Numbered from the stretch's first letter, positions 18,615 to 28,026 are shown. The stretch is DNA of 50,404 nt from Kiloniella laminariae DSM 19542 (GCF_000374005.1 NZ_KB893134.1:734853-785256), one strand, 5' to 3'. Notes: generated by a model from the letters alone, not told the origin. Numbers and translations are program-made.

Positions 18615-19418
18615 ATGCCTACCGTTAATGGCTCGTCGTATAACGCGACTACGCTTAAGAATTCACTTATACAGCAGAATAACGTCAGCAAGCTGGCAAG
18701 CGGCTCGAACTTTCCAAAGGCATCCGATGCGGCTGCTTCTCTGGCGATTTCAGCCGTGCTTCAGGCTGATACTGTTGTTCTGAACCAGAATGCAGCGACT
18801 GCTGCACAAGGGGCAAGTATTGGCCAGATTGCCGATGGTGGCCTCGCCCGGATCTCAGATGGCCTTGTTCGCCTGAAAGAACTTGCGGGTCAGGCCCTGG
18901 GAGCCTCGCAGGATCCAAACAGCCTTAATGCGATCAATACCGAGTTTGTGCAGATAAGAGACGAAATTTCGGCCATTGCCGGACAAACTTCGTTTAATGG
19001 ACAAAGTTTGCTAAATAACACTGGTAGCCAGAGCTTTCTGATCGGTACAGATGTCGGTGACACGATCAATCTGGATAATGTTGATGCCACGGGCGCAGCG
19101 CTTGGGATTTCAGGTTTAACTGTCGATACAGTTGGAAATGCATCGACGGCTCTGGCCAGCATTGATAATGCAATCAACGTTGTCAGTGGCTATCGTGCGG
19201 GCGTTGGTGCTGCTGTATCCCGGTTTGAAGTGGCGGGCGAAAATATTGCCAGTCAGGTCGAGAACGTCAAAGCGGCCAATTCAGCCTTGGCTGATTCAGA
19301 TATCGCTGCCCAGGTGACAAGCCTGGTAACCTCGAAAGTTCTGAATGAAGTCGGCTTGTCTGCCCGGGCGCAGGCGAATAACAATCCTCAAGCTCTGCTG
19401 AGGCTTCTGGAAAGATAG
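18615..19418 (+). CDS. Flagellin (short, isolated gene)
   Basis: Flagellin polymerises outside the cell into the flagellar filament. The 267-residue product has an N-terminal D0/D1 part (KLASGSNFPKASDAAASLAIS, then the QDPNSLNAINTEFVQIRDEI helix and FNGQSLL) and a C-terminal coiled region ending QANNNPQALLRLLER. The variable central domain is minimal. The usual first-helix motif of INTN type is replaced by VNGSSYNATTLKNSL. I chose ATG 18615 because GGAG lies 8 bases upstream; an ATG at 18564 is also in frame but adds an atypical N terminus. No other flagellar gene is present in the window, so it is either a scattered flagellin paralogue or a specialised filament protein. Confidence 0.88.
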   Translation: MPTVNGSSYNATTLKNSLIQQNNVSKLASGSNFPKASDAAASLAISAVLQADTVVLNQNAATAAQGASIGQIADGGLARISDGLVRLKELAGQALGASQDPNSLNAINTEFVQIRDEISAIAGQTSFNGQSLLNNTGSQSFLIGTDVGDTINLDNVDATGAALGISGLTVDTVGNASTALASIDNAINVVSGYRAGVGAAVSRFEVAGENIASQVENVKAANSALADSDIAAQVTSLVTSKVLNEVGLSARAQANNNPQALLRLLER

Positions 19419-19455
19419 TTTATCCAGATAATGGAACACTGTCGGGCATGGTCAC

Positions 19456-19899
19456 CTATTTATAGGAAGCCATGCCTTGGCGTGCGAGTTCGTCAGCGCG
19501 TTCATTTTCGGGATGTCCTGCGTGTCCCTTGACCCATCGCCATTCTACGTCATGAGGTTTCAGTGCAGTCTCCAGACGTTGCCAGAGCTCTGCATTCTTG
19601 ACCGGTTTTTTGCTGGCCGTCTTCCAGCCGTTCCGCCGCCAGTTATGAATCCACTTGGTAATGCCGTCTTTTACATAGACGCTGTCCGTTGTCAGGATGA
19701 CGTAGGTCGGTTTTTTCAGGGCTTCCAGAGCAAAGATGGCTCCCTGAAGCTCCATGCGGTTGTTGGTTGTTTCCGCTTCACCCCCGCAAAGCTCTTTCTC
19801 TGTTTCCTTGTAACGCAACAGGGCACCCCAGCCTCCGGGGCCTGGGTTACCAGAACAGGCGCCATCCGTGAAGATCTCAACCGGTGTTTTACTGCTCAT
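19456..19899 (-). CDS. rnhA: Ribonuclease HI
   Basis: RNase HI cuts the RNA strand of RNA:DNA hybrids in the cytoplasm. The 147-residue protein is of the usual length. Catalytic residues D12 (in [15 protein letters not shown]), E50, D72 and D136 are present, with the flexible-loop H126. It is the third gene of ispH-thrB-rnhA and overlaps thrB by 4 bases (ATGA). RNase HII is also encoded in this window. Confidence 0.97.
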   Translation of the reverse strand: MSSKTPVEIFTDGACSGNPGPGGWGALLRYKETEKELCGGEAETTNNRMELQGAIFALEALKKPTYVILTTDSVYVKDGITKWIHNWRRNGWKTASKKPVKNAELWQRLETALKPHDVEWRWVKGHAGHPENERADELARQGMASYK

Positions 19900-20861
19900 A
19901 AGACAATACCGTAATCGCGGACTGATTTGACGGATTGGTGGAACCGCAGCTTGTTGAGGTATTCGAGGGGATCTTTGGGTTTGACGAAAGCTCCTGCAGG
20001 ATGATTGATCCAGTCATAAAGGCGGGTCAGCAGAAAACGGAAGGCTGCGCCGCGGGCCAGTATGGGTAGGGCTTCCAGTTCTTCACGAGTCAGCGGCCTG
20101 GTTTCCTGATAGGCCCGGGTCATAAGCTGGGCCTTGGTGACGTTGAAGCTGTTGTCCGGTTCGAAACACCAGGCGTTAAGACAGATGGCAATCTCGTAGG
20201 CGAGCAGGTCGTTACAGGCGAAATAAAAATCAATGACGCCGGAGAGATTCTCGTGAATAAAAAAGACATTGTCCTGGAACATATCCGCATGGATAACCCC
20301 TTTGGGCAGGCTGTCCGGCCAGTTGGATGACAGAAACGCGAGTTCCTGTTCCAGTTCTCTGGTGAGGCCTGGTTTTACCTGATCTCCTTTGCTCTCGCAG
20401 GATTCCAGTAACTGCTGCCAGCCTGAAACCGAGAGGGAGTTCGGCCTTTCAAGGGTGAAATCTGCCCCGGCGAGATGCATTTCAGCCATGGTCTTGCCCA
20501 GAGCGCGACAATGGAACGGCTGTATCCGGCGAGGCCACATGCCATCGAGAAAAGCCGTGATAGCTGCCGGGCGTCCGCAAAGCGTCCGCAGGTAATCCCC
20601 GTCCTTGCCCGCGATTGGTATGGGACAGGAAATACCCTTGGCGGCGAGGTGCTGCATAAAGCCGAGGAAAAAAGGTAGATCCTCTTTTTTTACCCGCTTC
20701 TCATAGAGGGTGAGAATATAGTTCCCGACTGTGGTGTGCAGAATATAGTTGGAGTTTTCTACCCCCTCGGCAATTCCCTTGAGAGAAAGCACTTCTCCGA
20801 TATCGTATTCGGTAAGAAAGGATTCGACTTCGTCGTCGGGAACTTCGGTGTAAACGGCCAT
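19896..20861 (-). CDS. thrB: Homoserine kinase (ThrB, APH-fold type)
   Basis: This kinase phosphorylates homoserine, feeding threonine synthase. The 321-residue protein belongs to the alphaproteobacterial ThrB type with an aminoglycoside-phosphotransferase fold rather than the GHMP fold. The family start MAVYTEVxDDE is present, as are the catalytic loop [11 protein letters not shown] near residue 190 and the metal motif VIDFYFA. It lies between ispH (6-base gap) and rnhA (4-base overlap), a typical alphaproteobacterial arrangement. Confidence 0.96.
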   Translation of the reverse strand: MAVYTEVPDDEVESFLTEYDIGEVLSLKGIAEGVENSNYILHTTVGNYILTLYEKRVKKEDLPFFLGFMQHLAAKGISCPIPIAGKDGDYLRTLCGRPAAITAFLDGMWPRRIQPFHCRALGKTMAEMHLAGADFTLERPNSLSVSGWQQLLESCESKGDQVKPGLTRELEQELAFLSSNWPDSLPKGVIHADMFQDNVFFIHENLSGVIDFYFACNDLLAYEIAICLNAWCFEPDNSFNVTKAQLMTRAYQETRPLTREELEALPILARGAAFRFLLTRLYDWINHPAGAFVKPKDPLEYLNKLRFHQSVKSVRDYGIVL

Positions 20862-20867
20862 GGGATC

Positions 20868-21836
20868 TCAGTGAATTTCTTTGTTGGCTGTCGTGTCAGA
20901 CAGGGTTTTGGGGACTTTGAAAACAACGTCTTCGTCCCGAATGTTAACCTCCTCAATGCGCACATCAAAGTGCTCCCGAAAAGCATCAATAACTTCTTCG
21001 ACCAGAATCTCCGGGGCAGAAGCGCCAGCGGTAATGCCAAGAGTTTTGATGCCTGCCAACCGGTCCCACTGGATGTCGGTGGCGCGTTGTACCAGTGCAG
21101 CCTTTTCACAGCCCTGTTTGAAGGCGACCTCGACCAGGCGTTTGGAGTTTGACGAGTTGGGCGCGCCGATAACCAGAAGCGCATCACACTTTGCAGAAAT
21201 TGCCTTTACCGCTTCTTGCCGGTTGGTCGTGGCGTAGCAAATATCTTCCTGTTTCGGTCCCATCATGTTGGGGAAGCGTCGCAGCAGAATCTTGATAATT
21301 GAAGCAGTGTCATCGACAGAAAGAGTCGTCTGGGTTACATAGGCGAGATTCTCGGGATCTGGTACAAGCAGGTCTTCAGCGTCCTGTTCGGTTTCGACGA
21401 GGACGATTGAGCTATCGTTTAGTTGTCCCATCGTTCCAATGACTTCGGGATGTCCAGCGTGACCGATCAAGATCACTTGCCGCCCGTCTTTTTCATGCCG
21501 CTCGGCTTCGCGGTGTACCTTACTAACCAAGGGGCAGGTCGCATCGAAATAGAGCAGATTTCTGGCCTTGGCAGCCTCAGGGACGGATTTGGGAACACCA
21601 TGGGCCGAGAAAATAACTGGAACGCCTTCGGGGACTTCATCCAGTTCCTGTACAAAAATAGCTCCTTTTTGTTCCAGACTCTCCACGACAAAGCGGTTGT
21701 GAACGATCTCATGGCGTACGTAAACCGGAGCGCCATGTTTTACGAGCGCGCGTTCGACGATTTCGATCGCACGGTCCACGCCGGCACAGAAACCTCTGGG
21801 GCTTGCAAGCAAAATTGTCAAAGCGGGTTTGGTCAT
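20868..21836 (-). CDS. ispH: 4-hydroxy-3-methylbut-2-enyl diphosphate reductase
   Basis: IspH (LytB) is the last enzyme of the MEP isoprenoid pathway, producing IPP and DMAPP at a [4Fe-4S] cluster. The 322-residue product has cluster cysteines C17 (SPRGFCAGV), C101 (DATCPLV) and C200 ([10 protein letters not shown]), with H46, H79, H129 and E131 around the substrate. I start at ATG 21836; an in-frame ATG at 21956 would add 40 atypical residues, and a promoter-like element lies inside that extension. IspE, another MEP enzyme, is at 49156. Confidence 0.96.
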   Translation of the reverse strand: MTKPALTILLASPRGFCAGVDRAIEIVERALVKHGAPVYVRHEIVHNRFVVESLEQKGAIFVQELDEVPEGVPVIFSAHGVPKSVPEAAKARNLLYFDATCPLVSKVHREAERHEKDGRQVILIGHAGHPEVIGTMGQLNDSSIVLVETEQDAEDLLVPDPENLAYVTQTTLSVDDTASIIKILLRRFPNMMGPKQEDICYATTNRQEAVKAISAKCDALLVIGAPNSSNSKRLVEVAFKQGCEKAALVQRATDIQWDRLAGIKTLGITAGASAPEILVEEVIDAFREHFDVRIEEVNIRDEDVVFKVPKTLSDTTANKEIH

Positions 21837-21862
21837 AAGGTCTGGTCCGTATATTTTTACAG

Positions 21863-21890
21863 AGGATAGCCTAACTGGAATCTGGGGCAA
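21863..21890 (-). promoter_or_regulatory. Candidate promoter of ispH-thrB-rnhA
   Basis: On the minus strand TTGCCC (21890-21885) and TATCCT (21868-21863) are separated by 16 bases. Transcription would start near 21857, about 20 bases before the chosen ispH ATG. Moderate similarity to sigma-70 consensus only. Confidence 0.35.
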
Positions 21891-22039
21891 ACCTAATACA
21901 GAGGGACTGTCGAGAAAAGCCTTAAAGGTGCTGCAAAATTCGGAATAGACAGGCAAGGGCCGCGATGAGACTTTGCAACCACTTGATTAGACGTTAAAGT
22001 TGCCGCGAGCTACTGACATGGTTCCGAATATCATCTTTT

Positions 22040-22648
22040 ATGGGTGTCAGCCCGGTGTTTGAATATGGGAAAAATTGTTTCATGGGTCGCGTTTTGAATT
22101 GGTCAGCGGTATGTTGTTTCTCTTTGCCGTCCCAGGTTTCTTTTGCCCTGCTTGTGCTGGCTGGTGTTCTGGTCACGGGCTGTGGATTGATTGAACCGGA
22201 AAAGGCGCCCCCGGCCTGTCCTGAACTGATCGTTCTCAAGGAAGCCAAAGAAATGACCCGTTTCGAAGGAAATGGTCGTGACCTTACCGATGTAAGCTTT
22301 GAGGCTGACATTAACAATTTTGTCTCTGGTTGTATCCTGGACGAGGAAACGAATAATCTGGAAAACCAGGTTGTCGTCAGATTCGAGCTGACCCAGGGCC
22401 CTGCGAGCAAGGGTGTCGCCGAGTTCCGTTATTTTGTTGCTGTGGCGACCCTGGACAGAAAAATCCTGACCCGCGAATCCTTTGGCCTGAGTACACCTTT
22501 TGAAGGAAACCAGACTTCGCTTGCCGTTGTAGACAATATCTTCCCGACCATACCTCTGCGGGATGGCAAAACGGGGGAGGATTATATCATCTTCGTCGGT
22601 TTTGAACTGTCGCGCAGTGAGCTCTATTACAACAGAACTAAGCTCTGA
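22040..22648 (+). CDS. Putative lipoprotein, function unknown
   Basis: A protein of up to 202 residues with no family I recognise. A hydrophobic segment at about residues 33-46 ends in LVTGC, a lipobox, so the protein is probably lipidated at C48 and anchored in the outer or inner membrane. The mature part (about 155 residues) is soluble with a beta-rich look and two more cysteines, near residues 59 and 98. The signal sequence is long if the start is ATG 22040; ATG 22082 gives a more normal 33-residue leader. Neither has a strong ribosome site. It is divergent from ispH and upstream of the glycine riboswitch. Confidence 0.72.
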   Translation: MGVSPVFEYGKNCFMGRVLNWSAVCCFSLPSQVSFALLVLAGVLVTGCGLIEPEKAPPACPELIVLKEAKEMTRFEGNGRDLTDVSFEADINNFVSGCILDEETNNLENQVVVRFELTQGPASKGVAEFRYFVAVATLDRKILTRESFGLSTPFEGNQTSLAVVDNIFPTIPLRDGKTGEDYIIFVGFELSRSELYYNRTKL

Positions 22649-22821
22649 CATGCAAATCTTGAGGGTTCTACAAGCGGACAGATAGCCCTCTCTACTGCTG
22701 TGTTGCGATAGAATCGAATAGTTTCCTATCATAAACTTTTGGGTGGGTGCGAGAGCTAACTCCCTGTCTTTACAACGGGCTTGTCGCGATCATCCTGTTT
22801 CTTGTCGTATGTGGTTGACTT

Positions 22822-22850
22822 TTGCCGGGAAGAGGGTAAACCTCTATACA
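22822..22850 (+). promoter_or_regulatory. Candidate promoter of the gcv operon
   Basis: TTGCCG (22822-22827) and TATACA (22845-22850) are 17 bases apart. An overlapping alternative is TTGACT (22815-22820) with TAAACC 16 bases later. Either would start transcription just before or within the hairpin at 22853-22872 and ahead of the riboswitch. Confidence 0.4.
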
Positions 22851-22852
22851 AG

Positions 22853-22872
22853 CTGTTGTAGCGATACAACAG
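22853..22872 (+). other. 5' leader hairpin with GCGA tetraloop
   Basis: CTGTTGTA (22853-22860) pairs perfectly with TACAACAG (22865-22872) around GCGA, a GNRA-class loop. It would sit at the very 5' end of the gcv transcript, about 17 bases before the first glycine aptamer, and may protect the RNA or help fold the riboswitch. Confidence 0.5.
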
Positions 22873-22888
22873 GCAACGCTGCCGTATG

Positions 22889-23108
22889 ATCTCTCGCGGG
22901 AGAGACTGTCGCTGGGTTTCTTAAGGGAAACACAGTAGATGGCGCCGAAGGAGCAACCGCCCCGGAAACTCTCAGGCAAAAGGACCGCATGGGGTAGGCA
23001 ACTCTGGAAAGCTTTGAAATAAATCACAAAGCACCGACGGAGTAAGCAGGAATATCGGATCTTTCCGGTTTTCTGTGAATCTCTCAGGTCCGCAGACAGA
23101 GGGGGACG
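22889..23108 (+). promoter_or_regulatory. Tandem glycine riboswitch
   Basis: Two glycine aptamers are recognisable. The first (about 22889-23012) has GGGAGAGAC, the core GGCGCCGAAGGAGCAA, then AAACTCTCAGGCAAAAGGAC and ACTCTGGAA. The second (about 23014-23108) has GCACCGACGGAGTAAGC, then AATCTCTCAGGTCCGCAGACAGAGGGGGA. These match the conserved blocks of the gcvT RNA class. It lies 52 bases upstream of gcvT, the expected target, and glycine binding should turn the cleavage genes on. No intrinsic terminator is seen between the aptamer and the gene, so translational control is more likely. Exact ends are approximate. Confidence 0.92.
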
Positions 23109-23160
23109 CAAGAGCCAGTGGGCTATTGTGTTCTATACCTTTTTGTTCTGGAGCCAGTGA

Positions 23161-24264
23161 ATGTCGGATGCCCTCAAGAAAACACCTCTCTATGATTTGC
23201 ACGTAGAACTGGGCGCCAAGATGGTTCCTTTCGCAGGCTACTCCATGCCTGTGCAATATCCTGCCGGGATCATGACCGAGCACAAACACACGCGTGCTGC
23301 TGCGGCAATTTTCGATGTTTCGCATATGGGGATTGTTCGCCTGATGGGCGAGAACGCGATCCCTGCATTGGAAAGTCTCTTGCCGGCAGACCTTGAAAAC
23401 CTTGCTGATAATTCCATCCGCTACAGTTTTTTCACCAATGAGTCCGGCGGAATTCTTGATGATCTGATGATTACCAAAATTCCCGGCGGGCTAAGCCTCG
23501 TGATCAATGCTGCCTGTAAAGACGCTGACGTGGCGCATATTAAAGCCAAGATTGGCGACCAGGTTGAGGTCGAAGTTGAGTATGACAACGCGCTTATCGC
23601 TCTTCAGGGGCCAAAGGCAGCTGAAGTCCTTGCCCGTTTTGCTCCGGCTTGTCTCGACATGAAATTTATGACTTTCCAGCAACTTGAGATCGACGGTGTC
23701 AGCTGTCAGGTAAGCCGGTCCGGCTATACCGGGGAAGATGGCTATGAAATTGCTATTCCTGCAGCCAAGGCCGAACAGCTGGTGCGTCGTCTGCTGGAAG
23801 AAAGTGAAGTGGAAGTTACCGGATTGGGGGCACGTGATTCTCTGCGTATGGAAGCCGGATTGTGCCTCTATGGTAATGATATCGATACGACAACCACCCC
23901 GATTGAAGCCGGGCTGCTCTGGGCAATCCAGAAGCGTCGTCGCAATGAAGGTGGATTCCCGGGAGCTGATGTTATTCTGAAGCAGATTGCCGATGGTGCA
24001 CCTCGCCGTCTTGTCGGCATTCTCCCCGAGGGTCGCGCACCTTTGCGTCCGGGTGTCGAGATCGCCAATGAGCAGGGCGAAGTTGTTGGCAGTGTCACCA
24101 GTGGTGGTTTTGGTCCAAGTGTTGGCGGCCCCATTGCGATTGCCTATGTAGCGACAGCAAGCAAGGAACCGGGAACAGTCTTGAATGCACTGGTGCGTGG
24201 CAAGGAACTTCCCTGCAAAGTTGTCAAAATGCCGTTTGAGCAAAAAAGTTACTACCGGGGATAA
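23161..24264 (+). CDS. gcvT: Glycine cleavage system T protein (aminomethyltransferase)
   Basis: GcvT moves the methylene group from the lipoyl-bound aminomethyl intermediate to tetrahydrofolate, releasing ammonia. The 367-residue length is normal. Motifs include the N-terminal HxxLGAKMVPFAGYSMPVQY-like block (near residues 14-30), FDVSHMG, and SRSGYTGEDGYEI near residue 185. The start has GGAG 7 bases upstream at the end of the riboswitch leader. It is first of three genes encoding T, H and P; the L protein is not in the window. Confidence 0.97.
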   Translation: MSDALKKTPLYDLHVELGAKMVPFAGYSMPVQYPAGIMTEHKHTRAAAAIFDVSHMGIVRLMGENAIPALESLLPADLENLADNSIRYSFFTNESGGILDDLMITKIPGGLSLVINAACKDADVAHIKAKIGDQVEVEVEYDNALIALQGPKAAEVLARFAPACLDMKFMTFQQLEIDGVSCQVSRSGYTGEDGYEIAIPAAKAEQLVRRLLEESEVEVTGLGARDSLRMEAGLCLYGNDIDTTTTPIEAGLLWAIQKRRRNEGGFPGADVILKQIADGAPRRLVGILPEGRAPLRPGVEIANEQGEVVGSVTSGGFGPSVGGPIAIAYVATASKEPGTVLNALVRGKELPCKVVKMPFEQKSYYRG

Positions 24265-24333
24265 CCCCCGCAATACAGGGCAACGTCCCAATAATGACCC
24301 CTAGAAAAAGAACGTGATTAAAGGATCAGGATT

Positions 24334-24708
24334 ATGAGCGAACTGAAATTCAGCGAAGAGCACGAGTGGATTCTTGTCGAAGGTGATATCGGAACCGTCG
24401 GAATTACCGAATTCGCACAGGAACAGCTGGGTGATGTGGTGTTCGTGGAAGTTCCCGAAGAAGGCAAGGAACTGGAAAAAGGCGGTGAAGCAGCCGTAGT
24501 TGAATCGGTTAAAGCAGCCAGTGAAGTCTATGCCATCTGTGATGGTGAAGTGACAGAAGGTAACGAAGCATTGGCTGATGAGCCAAGCCTTGTGAACTCT
24601 GACCCAATGGGCAAAGGCTGGTTCTACAAAGCCAAGATTTCTGATCCGTCCCAGCTCGACGATCTGATGGATGCAGCTGCGTACAAGGCCTTTGTCGAAG
24701 GCCTCTAA
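24334..24708 (+). CDS. gcvH: Glycine cleavage system H protein
   Basis: The 124-residue lipoyl carrier shuttles the aminomethyl group between P and T proteins. The lipoylation site is K60 in VESVKAASE. The start EHEWI and the internal [17 protein letters not shown] block are typical. An AAGGATCAGGAT stretch precedes the ATG. It lies 69 bases after gcvT. Confidence 0.97.
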   Translation: MSELKFSEEHEWILVEGDIGTVGITEFAQEQLGDVVFVEVPEEGKELEKGGEAAVVESVKAASEVYAICDGEVTEGNEALADEPSLVNSDPMGKGWFYKAKISDPSQLDDLMDAAAYKAFVEGL

Positions 24709-24736
24709 TCCGCTCAGCCTTGTTTTTGCGTTAAAT

Positions 24737-24764
24737 GTTCCAGCCCCATAAACCGGGCTGGAAC
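24737..24764 (+). promoter_or_regulatory. Intercistronic hairpin gcvH-gcvP
   Basis: GTTCCAGCCC (24737-24746) pairs perfectly with GGGCTGGAAC (24755-24764) around an 8-base loop. No T-run follows, and gcvP begins 25 bases later, so this is probably an mRNA-stability or processing element that sets the H:P ratio. Confidence 0.6.
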
Positions 24765-24789
24765 GGTCATCATCTGATGAGGAAACTCC

Positions 24790-27678
24790 ATGTCTGATAC
24801 AAAATTGTCTCTCCAGGACCTTGAGCAAAAAACAGACTTCATTCGCCGCCACATCGGCCCGCGAGAAGCTGAAATGACAGAAATGCTGTCTCTGCTCGGT
24901 CTTGAATCCCTGGATGATCTGTCCGAAAAAACAGTTCCAAAATCCATTCGTGAGACTGATCCGCTAGCTCTGGCCGAAAGCCGGACCGAGAGCGATGTTC
25001 TGGCTTATGCGCGCTCGGTCGCAAAAAAGAACAAGGTTTTCAAATCTTATATCGGCATGGGGTATTACGGCACCAAGGTGCCGAGTGTGATCCTGCGTAA
25101 CGTTCTGGAAAACCCGGGCTGGTATACGGCCTATACTCCCTATCAGGCAGAGATTTCCCAGGGGCGTCTGGAGGCAATCCTCAACTATCAGACAATGATT
25201 TCTGATTTGAGCGGTATGGAGATGGCGAATTCTTCCATGCTTGATGAGGGAACTGCCGCAGCCGAGGCGATGACATTCTGTCGCCGGGTTGCCAAGAGCA
25301 AGGCAGAAGTCTTTTTTGTCGATCAGGATCTCCTGCCACAAAGCATTGATGTGATCAAAACCCGGGCTGAGGCTCTGGATTATGAAATCCAGATTGGCGA
25401 TCCTCGCAAGGATCTTGACCCGTCAAAGGTTTATGGGGCGCTGTTCCAGTACCCCGGTACTTCCGGTCGCATCGATGATTACAGTGATCTGATTGCTGCA
25501 GTTCAGGAGCATAAAGGCCTTGCAGGTCTGGCTGCTGATATTCTGGCTCTGACACTGCTGAAAAGCCCAGGTGAACTCGGTGCTGACTTTGCGCTCGGAT
25601 CTGCCCAGAGGTTTGGTGTTCCCATGGGTTTCGGCGGTCCACACGCGGGTTATTTCGCAACAAAGGATGCTTACAAGCGCTCTATTCCGGCCAGACTGGT
25701 CGGCATGTCGGTTGATGCACATGGAGCGCCTGCCCTGCGCATGGCTTTGCAGACACGTGAGCAGCATATCCGCCGCGAAAAAGCCAACAGCAACATCTGT
25801 ACCGCGCAGGCGCTATTGGCCAACATGGCCGGATTCTATGCAACCTATCACGGACCAAAGGGGCTGAAGCTGATTGCCCGCCGTGTTGCTCGTCTGGCAT
25901 CAATTCTGGCCGCTGGTCTGAAAGCGGGTGGTGTTGAGGTTGTTCATGAGGCTTTCTTTGATACGCTGACGGTCAAGGTCCCGGGCAAGGCCAAGGACAT
26001 TGCGGCCAAAGCGCGTAAAGAAGAGATGAACCTGCGTCTGGTTGATGGGGATACGCTGGGGATTTCTCTGGATGAAACAACCCTGCGCGAAGACATCGCA
26101 ACGCTTTGGTCTGTTTTTGGCGTGGCTGGACAGTCGGTCGAGAAACTGGATCAGTCTGTTGACAGCAATCTGCCAGCAGGGCTTGCCCGTCAAACCAGCT
26201 TCCTGACCCATCCGGTGTTCAACAGCTATCACTCCGAAACAGAGATGATGCGATATCTGCGCAAGCTTTCTGACAAGGATATCGGCCTGGATCGTGCGAT
26301 GATTCCTCTGGGCTCCTGTACCATGAAACTCAACGCCGCTACCGAGATGATCCCGGTGACCTGGCCAGAGTTTTCAAATATCCACCCCTTTGTTCCGCTG
26401 GACCAGGCCGAAGGTTACATCGAGCTGATCAAGGATCTCGAAGCCATGCTGGTCGAGATCACGGGGTATGATGCGATTTCCCTGCAGCCAAATTCGGGTT
26501 CCCAGGGCGAATATGCGGGGCTTCTCGCCATCCGCAAGTATCATGAAAGCCGTGGAGATATGGAGCGCGACATCTGTCTGATTCCTGCGTCTGCCCATGG
26601 AACGAACCCTGCCTCTGCTGCTTTGGCTGGCATGAAGGTTGTCGTGGTTAACTGTGACGAAGAAGGCTATGTCGATAACGAGGATCTTCGCCTTAAAGCC
26701 GAAAAGCACAAAGACAACCTTGCCGCGGTGATGATTACCTATCCCTCGACACATGGTGTGTTCGAGGAAGAGGTTCGCACAACCTGCAAAATTGTTCACG
26801 ACTTCGGTGGTCAGGTCTATATTGACGGCGCGAATATGAATGCGATGGTCGGCCTGGCAAAGCCGGGCAAGTTTGGCGGGGATGTCTCGCATCTTAACCT
26901 GCACAAGACCTTCTGCATTCCCCATGGCGGTGGCGGACCAGGTGTTGGTCCAATCGGTGTTGGTAAGCATCTGGCTCCTTTCCTGCCCAACCATTCTGTA
27001 GTTGCAGAGGCTGGCCCGGCGACGGGGCAGGGGGCGATTACTTCGGCGCCCTGGGGTTCTGCCAGTATTCTTCCGATCACATGGGTCTATTTGAAGCTGA
27101 TGGGAGCGGCAGGGCTGCGCAAAGCAACCCAGGCGGCAATCCTTAATGCCAACTATCTGGCGAAACGGCTGTCTGATCACTATCCGATCCTCTATGCCTC
27201 GCGTAACGGCATGGTGGCACACGAATGTATTGTTGATGTCCGTCCGCTAAAAGAGACTGCAGGAATTACGGTAGATGATATTGCCAAACGTCTGATTGAC
27301 TATGGTTTCCACGCGCCAACCATGTCGTTCCCGGTTGCTGGTACCCTGATGATCGAGCCGACGGAATCCGAGTCCAAATACGAGGTGGATCGTCTGGCTG
27401 ATGCTCTGATTTCCATTCGTAAGGAAATTGCGCGTGTCGAGCGGGGCGAACTGCCCGGGGATGACAACATGCTGTGTAATGCACCGCACACTGCAGCCTC
27501 GCTTTTGGCCGAGGAGTGGAAACACCCCTATAGCCGTGATGAAGCTGCCTATCCGGTGGAAAACCTGCGGGATGGAAAATATTGGGCACCAGTCGGACGG
27601 GTTGATAACGTCTATGGTGACCGGAATCTTGTTTGCTCTTGCCCTTCGATCGAGAGCTATCGGGATGCGGCTGAGTAA
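24790..27678 (+). CDS. gcvP: Glycine dehydrogenase (decarboxylating), P protein
   Basis: The PLP enzyme that decarboxylates glycine and loads the aminomethyl group onto GcvH. At 962 residues it is the fused single-chain form, with both the N-terminal (P1-like) and C-terminal (P2-like) halves. The N terminus has FIRRHIGP; the PLP lysine is K706 in [15 protein letters not shown], within the C-terminal half. The substrate-loop [13 protein letters not shown] is near residue 505. The stop codon sits within a 6-bp GC hairpin (27667-27683) at the front of the downstream RNA region. Confidence 0.98.
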   Translation: MSDTKLSLQDLEQKTDFIRRHIGPREAEMTEMLSLLGLESLDDLSEKTVPKSIRETDPLALAESRTESDVLAYARSVAKKNKVFKSYIGMGYYGTKVPSVILRNVLENPGWYTAYTPYQAEISQGRLEAILNYQTMISDLSGMEMANSSMLDEGTAAAEAMTFCRRVAKSKAEVFFVDQDLLPQSIDVIKTRAEALDYEIQIGDPRKDLDPSKVYGALFQYPGTSGRIDDYSDLIAAVQEHKGLAGLAADILALTLLKSPGELGADFALGSAQRFGVPMGFGGPHAGYFATKDAYKRSIPARLVGMSVDAHGAPALRMALQTREQHIRREKANSNICTAQALLANMAGFYATYHGPKGLKLIARRVARLASILAAGLKAGGVEVVHEAFFDTLTVKVPGKAKDIAAKARKEEMNLRLVDGDTLGISLDETTLREDIATLWSVFGVAGQSVEKLDQSVDSNLPAGLARQTSFLTHPVFNSYHSETEMMRYLRKLSDKDIGLDRAMIPLGSCTMKLNAATEMIPVTWPEFSNIHPFVPLDQAEGYIELIKDLEAMLVEITGYDAISLQPNSGSQGEYAGLLAIRKYHESRGDMERDICLIPASAHGTNPASAALAGMKVVVVNCDEEGYVDNEDLRLKAEKHKDNLAAVMITYPSTHGVFEEEVRTTCKIVHDFGGQVYIDGANMNAMVGLAKPGKFGGDVSHLNLHKTFCIPHGGGGPGVGPIGVGKHLAPFLPNHSVVAEAGPATGQGAITSAPWGSASILPITWVYLKLMGAAGLRKATQAAILNANYLAKRLSDHYPILYASRNGMVAHECIVDVRPLKETAGITVDDIAKRLIDYGFHAPTMSFPVAGTLMIEPTESESKYEVDRLADALISIRKEIARVERGELPGDDNMLCNAPHTAASLLAEEWKHPYSRDEAAYPVENLRDGKYWAPVGRVDNVYGDRNLVCSCPSIESYRDAAE

Positions 27679-27694
27679 GCCGCTGAAACGGAGA

Positions 27695-27862
27695 GATCAG
27701 ATGGGACCAAAAGCTGGGAGTTCCATATGTCTGATCCCTCCGTCCTCATAGGGTGTGTATGTCGGGCAAGGGACGGTTCGACACACTTGGAACGGGGCCG
27801 CACCCTGTTCCCGCCCATTGCTGGGACTGGAGTCCGCGTTACAAGCGCGGACTCCTTTTTTT
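27695..27862 (+). ncRNA. Structured small RNA with own terminator; candidate 6S RNA
   Basis: The 348 bases between gcvP and the amidotransferase gene contain no good ORF but dense pairing and a strong terminator. GATCAGA (27695-27701) pairs with TCTGATC (27730-27736). CCGTCC (27740-27745) can pair with GGACGG (27771-27776), or TGTCG (27760-27764) with CGACA (27779-27783). A 9-bp hairpin follows at 27789-27811 (GGAACGGGG/CCCTGTTCC). The order CGACACA then a GC hairpin resembles the 3' arm of the 6S RNA central bubble, and the length of about 160 bases fits. I cannot draw the full closing stem confidently, so 6S is a best guess; another regulatory RNA or a gcv 3' UTR-derived RNA is possible. 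The 5' end is approximate. Confidence 0.5.
27829..27862 (+). terminator. Strong intrinsic terminator of the small RNA
   Basis: GGAGTCCGCG (27829-27838) pairs perfectly with CGCGGACTCC (27846-27855) around a 7-base loop and is followed by seven T residues. It could end either an independent small RNA or the gcv operon transcript. Confidence 0.9.
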
Positions 27863-28026
27863 ATTTTATTGGCATCAAGAAGTCTATTGCTGATCTTCGG
27901 CACAAGAGTAGGATGTCGCAAACTTCCCTGATCGTGCCGTAAAGTGTTAACCAGATCATGTTAATCTGGCCTTGCTTAACTTCAGGGGAATATTGTTTTT
28001 CGCCCTGGACTGCGTTGGAGTGACTT

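Noticed and set aside
24737-24764. Intrinsic terminator inside the gcv operon
   Set aside because: The stem lacks a following T-run and gcvP begins 25 bases later, so an mRNA-stability element is more likely.
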